This document shows positions 12,472-22,402 of a stretch of DNA of 64,000 nucleotides, one piece after another. Under the pieces are notes generated by a model, which saw nothing but the letters and a program-made list of their open reading frames with translations, had not been told where the DNA came from and did no database searches. The position numbers and the translations under genes are program-made. The stretch comes from Sorghum bicolor. Its lineage: Eukaryota > Streptophyta > Magnoliopsida > Poales > Poaceae. The stretch is from positions 24,844,017 through 24,908,016 of the forward strand of contig NC_012879.2 of the NCBI RefSeq assembly GCF_000003195.3, written 5' to 3'. How positions within the stretch are numbered: position 1 is the first letter of the stretch; the number at the start of each line of letters is the position of its first letter.

Positions 12472-13590
12472 CTAACGGTCTCCTATTTCCAGAGTTGCCC
12501 CCAAAACCACTTGATTGGTGGAAATATCATTTCCCGCAGCACTAATACAATAACTGCCCTTATCAAGTGTAATGGCCTTGATGCTATGCTTAGACACAAA
12601 TTCAGAACTCACAAAGGAATGCGATGCTCCAGAATCAAAAAGCACGAGTGCATCATGTTGATTGATCAGAAACTTACCAGCCGTGACTACCTCACCAGCA
12701 GGGATTGCTTCCACAGTGGTGTAGTGAACACACCCCTGACGGACGTTCCCCTGGTTGACCTTCTTTGGCGGGTAAGGACAGTTGCTCTGCCAATGCCCGG
12801 TCTGATTGCAGTTCCAGCACGGACGGTTGGCAGGCGGAGTCTTGGCATAGTTGGGACACGTGTTGCCCCTAGGAAGAGCAATAGAGTACCCCTTGCAAAA
12901 ACCTGTCTTTGCCTGATTCTTCTTCACCGGAGGGCGGTACCGCTGGTTAGGCGTTGGAGCACAAAACGGTGGCTTAGCTGCCACTGGAGCCTTGGACTGA
13001 GATGACCCTGTCCCGGCCTCAAAAGCCCTCTTGCGAGTCTTGGTCACAGTGTACACAGTGTTATAGTTCTCTCGAGTGAGAGCATCACTAACAAACTCAT
13101 TGAAAGTTGCACACTTAGTGCGGCCCATAGTCTTCAGCAACTTGGGTCCCAAACCTCGCTTGAAACCAGCAATCTTTTTCGTCTCCGTGTTCACAAACTC
13201 AGGAGCATACCTGGACAAGTGATTGAAAGCATGCAAATACTCCTTCAAAGTCCTGTTGCCCTGAGTTAACTGCAACTCAGTATGCTTCATCTCCATGACC
13301 CCAGGAGGAATGAAATGCCCTTTAAAAGCATCACGGAAAAGATTCCAATCAAGCACGGTGTCGGCGGGAAGAGCTTCCCGATACTGATTCCACCAGATGC
13401 CTGCTGGGCCCAGCAGTTGATGAGCTGCATACTCTGCCTTCAAACCTCCAGTCAACCGATTGATGGTCTCAGTGAGCATCCTCTGATTGTCCACCATCAT
13501 TTGCATCAGCTCAGCTGGATTTGGTGGTGGGGGAGGAGGTGGTGGATTCATGTTTGCACGCTGATCCGCACCTCGGGTGCCACGAGACAT
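12472..13590 (-). pseudogene. Gag and protease N-terminal half, element A right copy (internal deletion)
   Basis: The product starts with a basic segment and a proline run, then the gag core ([16 protein letters not shown]), a CCHC knuckle (C-W-N-C then H and C) and the protease site [10 protein letters not shown] 168-bp in-frame deletion relative to the left copy, between ccga repeats, removes 56 residues including the conserved [10 protein letters not shown] region. A 3-bp loss is seen near 13272. The ATG follows CAG with a pyrimidine tract. It ends in TAG at 12472-12474. Confidence 0.85.
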
Positions 13591-13949
13591 CTGTAAAGAC
13601 AGAGTCAGTGAGTATTGATGATGACAAGATTTGCCGCGAAGAACTTGTATTTATGCCTGAAAGTATTCGAGAGAATAGCTTTACAGAAAAGGCACAACAA
13701 TTCAATTCCACAAAACAACATCACCAATCCAACACATGACAGAGATATCCGTAATATGCACCACACGGAAAACATCGTCATAACGTAACAAACATGTTAA
13801 GATTGCACATTGGGTCCACAAAGTTATTACACCATCACAGTACATGCCATGAGTCACGGTCAAAGCTCCGGATTACAACATGGTTACAAAAGCACCACGG
13901 CTGACTAGCATACTGCAAAAGATCCTCACACAACACTACCCACTACTCC
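13591..13949. other. Spacer between ORF1 and gag, element A right copy
   Basis: Non-coding. It matches 2516-2875 apart from point changes and small indels. The minus-strand end next to gag again looks like a splice acceptor. Confidence 0.5.
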
Positions 13950-15035
13950 CTACACTCCAGGCTCGTCGTCCGAGTCAGCGTCGAAGATCGCCTCTCCATC
14001 CTCATCGCTAACCGGCTCAAGCTCCTCGTCCTCCACGTCCTCGTGCAAAGGTGGTGCAGCCGCTGCTGGTCCATCAACCTCCATACCATCATCATCGGCC
14101 ACAATCACCTGAGGTCCCACCTCTGGATACACGGGTATAGGGCGAGGAATAGGGTGTAGCAAGTTGTTGAGACGGTGAATCTCCACAAGACCAGCCTCAA
14201 TCTGATCCTGCAGATAGTTCTCCTGCTCAAGCGACTGAACTCGGTGCATCTCCCATGCTTGGCGCCTGTTCTCCGACACGCGGAGTGCAGTATCCCTCTC
14301 ACGGGTGAGCTGCACCAAGCGCTCCTGTAAGGTCTCCCTCTCTCTAGCTAACTGGCTCATCGGATCCTGCTTATGATCTCTCTCCCTGATGGCCTTCACC
14401 CACTGCTGCCTACGGTACTCCGCAATGCCTTCTCAGTCATTGCGGTCCTTCTGAGCTTGCTCCAGGAGTCTAGCTTGCTTGCGAAACTTGCGAGCACGCT
14501 TCTCAGCCTTCCGCTGCATCTCCTGGGCCCTGCGAACAGCCACCATCACCTGTGCATAGGTGCCCTCTCACTGACTAATCAGCTTGAGCACAGCCATCAT
14601 AGCACTCATAGCAGGACTAGAACTCTCAGCTCTCTCTCCCCTACCTCGAACCAAAGCACAACCGTCAGCCTGTTTCCACTCCGCTGCTGCTGGGTCAGCA
14701 CTGGGAATGGAGGCCGCTGGTCCTCCCGTCAGCTCATCACCACACCTCTGACAGATATCGAGCAGGATAGTCTGAGCTGCAACCTGAGCTGCCTCCCAAG
14801 GGGTCTGCCCATCTGAGCTACAAGTCCAGCCTATCCATGCAGGCTTGTCCCCATGTGGAGGGACAACTCCCTGCACAGCAAACCACTGAATCCCTCCTGT
14901 GCTCTTCATCTCCCACCAAGAATACTGAGGTGGCTCAGTATACCCAACAGTCCGTAACACTCTCCAGAGCAGGGTAGGAGTGCCAAACTCGTGCAAGAAA
15001 GTGTCACTGGGACGGGGTGAAGCGGGTGCGTCCAT
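13950..15035 (-). pseudogene. ORF1 protein upstream of gag, element A right copy (stops)
   Basis: Same product as 2876-3959, starting at the ATG at 15033-15035. The CT-repeat frameshift of the left copy is absent, but two stops break it: one at 14568-14570, and one near 14431-14434 where the left copy encodes Trp (D-W-E). The N-terminal block, the charged helical part and the acidic tail (rich in D and E near 13960-14050) are all recognisable. The two A copies therefore have different lesions, and each shows what the other lost. Function unknown. Confidence 0.7.
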
Positions 15036-15839
15036 CTGTGGAAAGGAGTAGGAATACCATGGGTAAAAGAGGATTAGTTTAAGCAACATTTATTTAATTA
15101 AAAGGGACGACATTGTAAGGGAAGGAGTAGACAGAATGTATGTATGAATGCGACATGATGCATGCACGAACCGTACGTCCTCACAAACTTAGAAAATTAA
15201 TATTCTAACGGATATACGGTGGCATACATTCGTCTCTCGATACGATAACTATCGGTTTACACGTGCGCTGTTAGAGTACCTGCAAAAAACTTCATTTCAG
15301 CCCAACAGTTCCCAATATATCACTCAATAAAGTAGTAAACTAAGTGCACATTGCTTGGACATGCCCAACATGTACAAACAATGACACCACAGCTACCCGA
15401 GAAATTAAATACTCCCCAATTAAGTTTCTTTCGTGGTTCCATGGTTTCGACATGTAACCACTCCAGAAAACCACCGCGAACACTCCCCTAGACTGCCGTT
15501 TGGACGATCATGCTCTCACAGCTCACACTTACTAGGGCGTAGGTGCGACGTTGCATAATTTAAATCTAGCGACATATGTGGCTAATTCACATATGAAGGC
15601 TACCTCCACCATTAGACCACAGGGTAGCATAGTGCGGTCATCACACATCCATACCTGAGTACTGCCGGAGATGCATCAATAAAACCCCCCCAAGTCAGTA
15701 CTTAAATAGCCACCTATAGTCCTTATGTGGGCAAGGAGGATTCGACCACTGGCATAACTTAATTATTGATTTACACCATTTTATTTAAAAACTCTTTTGT
15801 TTTTAAATACACAAACGCTGCATTTATAATGCTGAACTT
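15036..15839 (-). other. Untranslated leader, element A right copy
   Basis: Matches 3960-4763. No ORF of note between the primer site and ORF1. Confidence 0.6.
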
Positions 15840-15851
15840 GCTCCGATGCCA
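15840..15851 (-). promoter_or_regulatory. Primer binding site (Met tRNA type), element A right copy
   Basis: Same 12-mer as at 4764-4775, two bases from the LTR that starts at 15854. Confidence 0.8.
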
Positions 15852-15853
15852 GC

Positions 15854-18091
15854 TGTCACAGAACCGACCAAATTATAAGAGTTCAAATGCAGAAACGATC
15901 GACCAGCAATCAAGTTTCCAAACTTGAGCCCATATAATCCCGGTAGTCAATTGAAATCACGAAGGACTTCAAACCAACTCACAACAAACCAAGATCGTAG
16001 TAGTTCAACATAAACACAGCGGATGTTACATAGTCATTCATTGCCGTCGAAGCGGCATCACATCGGAGTCATTAAGTTATTACAACCCAAGTTCGAAGTA
16101 GCGGAAGCAAAATAATTACACACACTTGTTCAAAGTTCAGTTCACAAGTTCTTGTTACTGCCAGAGTCTACACCATCATTCCAAAAGCATCAGAGACGAG
16201 ATTGTTAGAGAACCGTGCCCAACGGTTAGTCCTCATCCCCAGCGGGATGGAGACAGGTCTTGCAGAAGCCGTCATAAAAGATGTCATCTGCAACAGGTGG
16301 GAATAAACCCTGAGTACGAGAATGTACTCAGCTAGACTTACCCGTCTAGTAAAACATAAAAGACACCAAGGATCATGCAAGGCTAAATATCAAGTGGAGC
16401 TGGTTGACTCACCTTTTGCCAAAAGCTTAACTCACAACTTAAGTTATTTTGAGAGCATCATATTTAATTATCATCAACCTACCACTAGATTGGCACCTAT
16501 ACTACAACACATCACTTGATTATTACAAACAATAATAACCATATCAAATTCATCATATGTTCTTCTTGCTATCATCATTTTCATGAACCAAGTTCATTAG
16601 TGAATGCTATGTTTGCCGCTGCTCTGTCAAGTTCTCACTAACCGGGAGAGACGGCGATTCGAATCGAATTCCTATCCAGCTGGAGGGTTATTCCTAGCAC
16701 TCACCCAAGCATCCCCTGCCGGAGAGCCAACGGGTCACCTTTGGTACAACTCAGGAATCGCGGCTCCGATCAGCGCCGCACTCCCAGGGCTACCACTCTG
16801 CCAGGGAGGTCAGGAATTTTAACTCACCTGCCTTTGGGCTTACGCCAATGGTCCCCCTCACACCGCACTTCCTCCGGTAGTGCGCACTTTATACTTGCCG
16901 GTCTTCCGGCCTGAGTCATACTACTCGGCTTCGCGGTCGGAACGAGTTATCCGGCCAACTAAGTGTCAGACATGCGTTCAACATGACAAGAGGACGTACA
17001 ACGATCGGTCCTTAGCTGCCACAGACAGAGTTACTACAAACTTGCAAAACTCCGCCCGGCTTAAGTCAAATTAATCAGGTTCCACCCACGATAGCACATA
17101 TAGACCATCGCGATCCGACATAACCCTATATCGCGCAGGTGACAGGATATCACCCGACTTCTACCGATTAAAGCATAGCTAAGCTGCTATTCGATCCTAA
17201 CTCTACAACCAGGGTAGGGTGAATTATCTGGGCAAGGATAGAGTAGAATGCAGCAAGAGTTTCATCACAACTCCTATACGTAATGCATCAATAGATATAA
17301 CATATTGATTAAACTTTTGAAAGTAAAGGGAGACTTAGAATGTTCCGGGGCTTGCCTTTCACGAACGACGCCGGCTCGTGATTCGGGCACTCAACTTCTT
17401 CTTATGGCTCCTCGAGTCTGGCTTGCTGGACCTCCACCTCTTGGCTGCCCTCCTGACCTTCCGGATTCGCCTGCAGCTCGTAGGAGACGGTCGCGTCCGA
17501 TGCACCTATTGCATGCTCGAACAATAAGAAGATGCACATGCTAAAGATGAATGCTTAATAACATAAGTAACTTACTGGACACTCAATTACGGAGTAACCT
17601 TCTAAGTTAACTTACAAGAAATCCACATGAACAAACAAACTAAGCAAGTTGACTTATAACAGCAAGCACATAAACAGAACAGCTCCGAAAACAGATCATA
17701 ACTATTGCTACAAAGGTCCAACACACTTAAGTGAGGACATTCTGGAAAGCTTACAAAATTGTCTACAACTCGTCTTTAAACATGACAGCCAGATTCATAC
17801 ATTAAACCAGTCATTTAAACAAAGTTCCAGGTTCTGTCCCAGAAAAACAGAGAGCACCTATTTCTGGAACCCAACTTGGAACAGCCATAACTCTTAAACT
17901 ACTAGGCCAAATTATCCCAAATTTAAACCATAGCTAGTTCAATAGATTTACTACAACTTTGATTTAGACAAGATTCCCAGAAAAGCAAGCTAACAATAAG
18001 CATTAGTTAAATTGCTCCCTTGCTGTCCAGAACAGCCTTTAACCCTATAATTAATTATTTAAAACATGACCAAGACACAAACCATGCCAAC
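15854..18091 (-). repeat. Right LTR of element A, left part
   Basis: Begins tgtcacagaacc like the central LTR and follows it closely up to the D insertion. It continues at 26247. Without D and the duplicated ccaac, the LTR is 4558 bp against 4577 bp for the central one; most of the difference is a deletion of about 20 bp near 27210. No gene is visible. Confidence 0.88.
18087..18091. repeat. Target site duplication of element D, left copy (ccaac)
   Basis: ccaac here and at 26242-26246 flanks D. The central A LTR has a single ccaac at the matching site (about 7011-7015), which proves the insertion. Confidence 0.95.
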
Positions 18092-18361
18092 TGTTGACGG
18101 TCCTTAAGTATCAAATTTAATTATCAAATAAATAAAGAAAAGGATCCAAATGAAATCAAGATCCAGACTTAGGGTTTTATCTGACAGAATTCCACGAGTT
18201 TTGGTGTTTGTCTATTTCTGCAGGGGGTTATCAGGAAATATGGAAAAAAGGCCCACATGTCAGGATTACGTAAAGGTATTAACGTGCTGCACAATTATCT
18301 TACATCTAGAAGACTCCAGAAGCCACGAGACCGAAGCGGAGGCGAAACGAGGCCAGACCCT

Positions 18362-18394
18362 GGGCGGCCGCCCAGTTGGTCAGGGCGCCCGCCC
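18362..18394 (+). promoter_or_regulatory. Paired GC-rich 12-mers upstream of the D promoter
   Basis: gggcggccgccc at 18362 and gggcgcccgccc at 18383, spaced 21 bp start to start and about 120 bp upstream of the TATA box. The same pair occurs in the F LTR and upstream of the F accessory ORF. Confidence 0.55.
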
Positions 18395-18513
18395 ACCTCC
18401 TGAGTCCAATCAGGACTCTGCTTTGCGGGAGATCTCCACCGACCTAGAGGATGAATCTAAACCATACAATCTATGTCGGTTTGATCCAAGGGCCCATATT
18501 CACTTGAAGGGAC

Positions 18514-18520
18514 TATAAAA
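18514..18520 (+). promoter_or_regulatory. TATA box of the D 5' LTR
   Basis: tataaaa followed by ccagaccccctgg. An equivalent is at 25010-25016 in the 3' LTR, and C and F LTRs have TATA boxes in the same context. Confidence 0.75.
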
Positions 18521-19603
18521 CCAGACCCCCTGGCCCCTGGAGGAGAGAGCCTCTCAACCCTAATTCATTGTTCCATCAAGGGAGAAGAAGCCTCTGATCA
18601 AGATTAGAGCCACCACATCAATTAGATATCTAGATTAGCATAGCTACATAGGATTAGAACTAGAAGGAGTTAATCTTCGATTGGTTTCCGGATCTGTCAG
18701 GAGGATTATTGGTAATTCTCTAATTGTGCTTCTAATTGGTTTCTAATTATCTTTGTTCTTCAATATTATGAATATGACTTTGTTCTACTTCAATACATTG
18801 CTTATGACTTTGCTCTACTTGCTTATATTCAAGATTATATTGTTCTTAGTTTATCATAGTTATGTACTTGGCTTAGTTAGATTGGATCTATATACATGCT
18901 TAGGATCGTATAGCGTTTATCCATCGGATCCATGGGTAAATGATAGATATTGTGTAGGCGTGGTGCTTATATCGTATTTATCTGCGATTGTACCCAATAT
19001 GCCAGATCGTGGGGTGGTTCGTGATAGTGACAGCTTCATTGATTCTTATATAGTCCCCCTCTCGTGTATTGGGCTGGTAGAGCAACATTATTACAGGGGA
19101 GTGATTGCTATGTTTCTCATATTCCTTGCTAATATCACTATGCATGGGCGTAGTCTTGTCTCGCAATGATTGCTAAGTATGCTTGCACTAACTATGATAT
19201 GCTAGACTATATAGTTGAGAATAACTTAGGGAATATTCTTGTAGTTCGTTCTAATACCATGCTAATGACTTTCTAGAGTATCTAATTGAGGTGCTTATCA
19301 TATTTATTATGTGGCTAGATCAGATTAATTTTCCCAGTGGTAAAAATATAAATAACGATACCTGGAATACTTCCCGGTTAAAATGCTACATCGGTATTAA
19401 TCTGTGCGCTTGCAGATCCAATTCATTATTTATTTAGAAGAGCAATTGCATATTTCAATGTCGCGTCTCTTATATCATGCTGGGGATGACAACTTGGCTT
19501 AAGTGGTGTGAGGGATAGGTTTGGCATTTTTAGCACCGTTACTAGATTTAGAGAACTTAGTCTACTTTTGGTAATGATGTTAAGAATACCCAACAAGCAT
19601 TTT

Positions 19604-19620
19604 TGGCGCCGTTGCCGGGG
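19604..19620 (+). promoter_or_regulatory. Primer binding site complementary to tRNA-Asp, element D
   Basis: tggcgccgttgccgggg is the reverse complement of the 3' end of plant tRNA-Asp including CCA, as I know it. It lies eight bases after the LTR. Athila-type elements commonly use this primer. Confidence 0.85.
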
Positions 19621-19756
19621 AAGGTTGATTACTAATCAAGAATGGAATAAAAAGATTTTGAGTTATCATTCGCATCACTAATATGATTGAGCTTATCTAT
19701 TCTCTCATACAGTTTTACCTCGATATTTTTCTATTTTATCTTATGCAGGGGAATGT

Positions 19757-22402
19757 ATGAATAGAAGACATCTTCCAGGAAATTTTGTTGACAATCCCGA
19801 AGCATTATTCAAGAAGACGAGAGCCAAGCTAAAGAAATCATCAACACTTCAGCAAGAAGCTTCATCCAATCAAGAAGATCACCGGAACTTGTCTTCAGAG
19901 TTCGAAGCCATGGCGAACAAATCAATCCGCGAGTTCTCAGCTCCCACTACGGACAACATCCGCACTGGACCTGCTGCAGAGATCGATGGCAACTTTGAGC
20001 TCAAGCCTGGACTTATCAACATGGTGCAATCCAACCAGTTCTGTGGGAAGGCACACGAAGACGCTAGTGCTCATTTACAACACTTCCTGGAGATTTGCAA
20101 CACATTCACCATAGCAGGAGTTTCCAGAGACGCTATACTACTTCGCCTCTTCCCATTCTCACTGTTAGGAAGAGCGAAGCAGTGGTTCTACGCTACAAAG
20201 GAGAAGAATACTACGTGGGCACTCTGCTCAACAAACTTCCTGGCTAAGTTCTTTCCCATGGGCAAGACCAATGCTCTCCGTGGGAAGATTACAAGTTTTC
20301 AGCAACAAAATGATGAATCTGTTCCAGAAGCATGGGAGCGCTTTCAAGACTACATCCTAGAATGTCCCCATCATGGAATGGAGAGTTGGCTACTGATGCA
20401 GACATTCTATCATGGGCTCAGCAACAGTGCCCGAGAGACCATGGATGCTGCAGCTGGAGGAGCATTCTTATCACTTACTATACCACAAGCCACAGCTCTT
20501 GTGGAGAAGATGGCGTCCAACCAAAGCTGGAATGAAGAGAGGACCCAGACACGCAAGAGAGGTGGAGGTATGCATCAGCTGAAGGAGGTAGACATGCTAT
20601 CTGCAAAGCTAGACCTGCTCATGAAGAAGCTCGACGATAGAGCTAGAGACAAGAAAGAAGTTATGCACATCTACGACTCTCACATGACTTGTGAGGAGTG
20701 TGGAGACACTGGACACTCAAGCAACCACTGCCCTGAGATGCTTGAGGATGTGAACTACATCAATAACAACAACAACAACTACTACAACCGTCCTCAACAA
20801 AATCAAGGTTGGAATCAAGAGAGGCCTAACTACTCAGGTAATTATCAAGGTAACAATTCTTACAACAATAATAATAATTTTCCACCTTTGAGAGAGTTAG
20901 TGTCTAATCAAGGAAAGCTACTGGATAACCTGTCTAAGAAATTGGCATCAAATGATAAAATGCTAGAAAATATAAATAATAGAATGGATAATTTCTCTAC
21001 TGCCATCAAGAATCAAATTAGCTTTAATAAAATGATTGAATCTCAGTTAAATCAAATAGTTGCTGCTGTTCCTACTACTAACCCCGGTATACCATCACAA
21101 CCGGAAGGATTAGAATCTGCAAATCTTGTAGACGTGTTTGATGCAGGTAATTGGAGTAACCCCATCACTGAATTTTCTACTGACCGTCTGCCGGTCAAGA
21201 GAGGCGATCCAGGACGCCCCGTCATCCCGATCTCCATCGGCATGGTGGACGTTCCAGAAGCACTCTATGACTTTGGCTCTAGCGTCAACATTATACCCAG
21301 GGTACTCTATGAGAAATTCTTTACATATCCTTTATTAGAAACAACCATGTGTTTGCAGTTTGCAGATCAGATGATAACTTTTCCAAAAGGAATAGTGAGG
21401 AACCTTTGTGTCCGAGTTGGTACCTTGTATGCCCCAGCAGACTTCGTAGTGGTAGAGACCGGAAATGATGAGAGAGCACCTATCATCCTAGGAAGGCCAT
21501 TTTTGAACACCACGGGAGCTATCATCTACGCTAGTGCTGCCAAGATCAGTTTCTACGTCAAAGGGAAGAAGGAGATATTTTTCTTCAAGAACAAGACTAC
21601 ACAAATTCCAGATCAATCCAGACGTGAATCAAGGAAGAGGACCAACAGGAGAAACAGGAACAAGCAAGTGTGGACCGAGTCAGCTAAGATGGTCACTGTA
21701 GTCCATGGAGGCCAAGATCACCAACTTAAGTCACCGTTTTTGACCAAGAAGGACGACCCAGGAATGCCAAGCATCTACTGCTCCATAAATGGATATAACT
21801 TCTACAAGACGATTTGCGACACCGGATCGGGCGTCAACATAATGGCCGCAGTCACTTATCGGCTCTTGTTCGGGACCATGCCACTAAGACCAACATACAT
21901 TCAGCTCCAGATGGCAGATCAAACATTTCGAGAAGTTCAAGGAATAGTATATGATGTCCCAGTCAAAATAGACGATCACCTTGTCTACACAGACTTTCAA
22001 GTTGTTGACATGGGAGAAGACGAGTATGATCCACCCATCATCCTTGGAAGACCGTTCCTCAGCACCGTTAAAGCAATTATCTACATTGGAACCGGAGAAG
22101 TCCATATGCACTTCCCCTCAGAGAAGGTACGCCGTTATTTTACTGACCCTAACTATATCATTGAAGAATCTAAGCAGGTAAGGAAAAGACGCAACCGCAA
22201 CCAGAGGAGGCAGATCATCAAGGACGGATGGGCAGACTATGAAGGAGAAGTTGTAAGGTCAGAAGACGTAGAGTTTAAACAGAATTATCCAGAGGAGATT
22301 GAAGCACCGAGTCAGGTATGGAAAATGAAGATAACTATACATGAAGAGGAGGCGCTGCCGGAAGTACCGACTACGCCACCCAACGAACCTCAGGACGATT
22401 AA
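19757..22402 (+). CDS. Gag with two tandem retropepsin-like domains, element D
   Basis: An intact 881-residue ORF. Residues about 70-270 are an Athila-like Gag core (F-E-L-K-P-G-L, A-H-L-Q-H-F-L-E-I-C, A-K-Q-W-F). A CCHC knuckle spans C312-C325 (C-E-E-C, then H and C). An Asn-rich linker follows, encoded partly by an AAC/AAT repeat. Two protease-like units come next. The first has D-F-G-S at D505 and ends in I-I-L-G-R-P-F. The second has D-T-G-S at D688 and again ends in I-I-L-G-R-P-F. Normal retropepsins use D-T/S-G in two identical chains, so a D-F-G plus D-T-G tandem is unusual. The frame stops before any RT. An upstream cttatgcag resembles a splice acceptor. With no stop or frameshift, it could still be translated. 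Confidence 0.92.
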   Translation: MNRRHLPGNFVDNPEALFKKTRAKLKKSSTLQQEASSNQEDHRNLSSEFEAMANKSIREFSAPTTDNIRTGPAAEIDGNFELKPGLINMVQSNQFCGKAHEDASAHLQHFLEICNTFTIAGVSRDAILLRLFPFSLLGRAKQWFYATKEKNTTWALCSTNFLAKFFPMGKTNALRGKITSFQQQNDESVPEAWERFQDYILECPHHGMESWLLMQTFYHGLSNSARETMDAAAGGAFLSLTIPQATALVEKMASNQSWNEERTQTRKRGGGMHQLKEVDMLSAKLDLLMKKLDDRARDKKEVMHIYDSHMTCEECGDTGHSSNHCPEMLEDVNYINNNNNNYYNRPQQNQGWNQERPNYSGNYQGNNSYNNNNNFPPLRELVSNQGKLLDNLSKKLASNDKMLENINNRMDNFSTAIKNQISFNKMIESQLNQIVAAVPTTNPGIPSQPEGLESANLVDVFDAGNWSNPITEFSTDRLPVKRGDPGRPVIPISIGMVDVPEALYDFGSSVNIIPRVLYEKFFTYPLLETTMCLQFADQMITFPKGIVRNLCVRVGTLYAPADFVVVETGNDERAPIILGRPFLNTTGAIIYASAAKISFYVKGKKEIFFFKNKTTQIPDQSRRESRKRTNRRNRNKQVWTESAKMVTVVHGGQDHQLKSPFLTKKDDPGMPSIYCSINGYNFYKTICDTGSGVNIMAAVTYRLLFGTMPLRPTYIQLQMADQTFREVQGIVYDVPVKIDDHLVYTDFQVVDMGEDEYDPPIILGRPFLSTVKAIIYIGTGEVHMHFPSEKVRRYFTDPNYIIEESKQVRKRRNRNQRRQIIKDGWADYEGEVVRSEDVEFKQNYPEEIEAPSQVWKMKITIHEEEALPEVPTTPPNEPQDD

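Larger units (their letters stand above)
18092..19595 (+). repeat. 5' LTR of element D (1504 bp)
   Basis: Runs from tgttgacgg to acccaaca. It lacks 150 bp that the 3' LTR keeps (25827-25976), which accounts exactly for the length difference. Confidence 0.95.

Noticed and set aside
1..15853. Idea that the A duplication is an assembly error
   Set aside because: The copies differ by a 168-bp deletion, a 2-bp indel, a 3-bp indel and point changes, so they are distinct DNA, although long reads would be decisive.
18753..19169. 138-residue ORF with hydrophobic stretches in the D LTR (also 25249-25665)
   Set aside because: Lies within the LTR in both copies, AT-rich; its hydrophobicity follows from base composition. 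Conservation between the LTRs is expected from their common origin.
19604..19620. Match to the 3' end of a tRNA
   Set aside because: Only a primer binding site; no tRNA gene body surrounds it.
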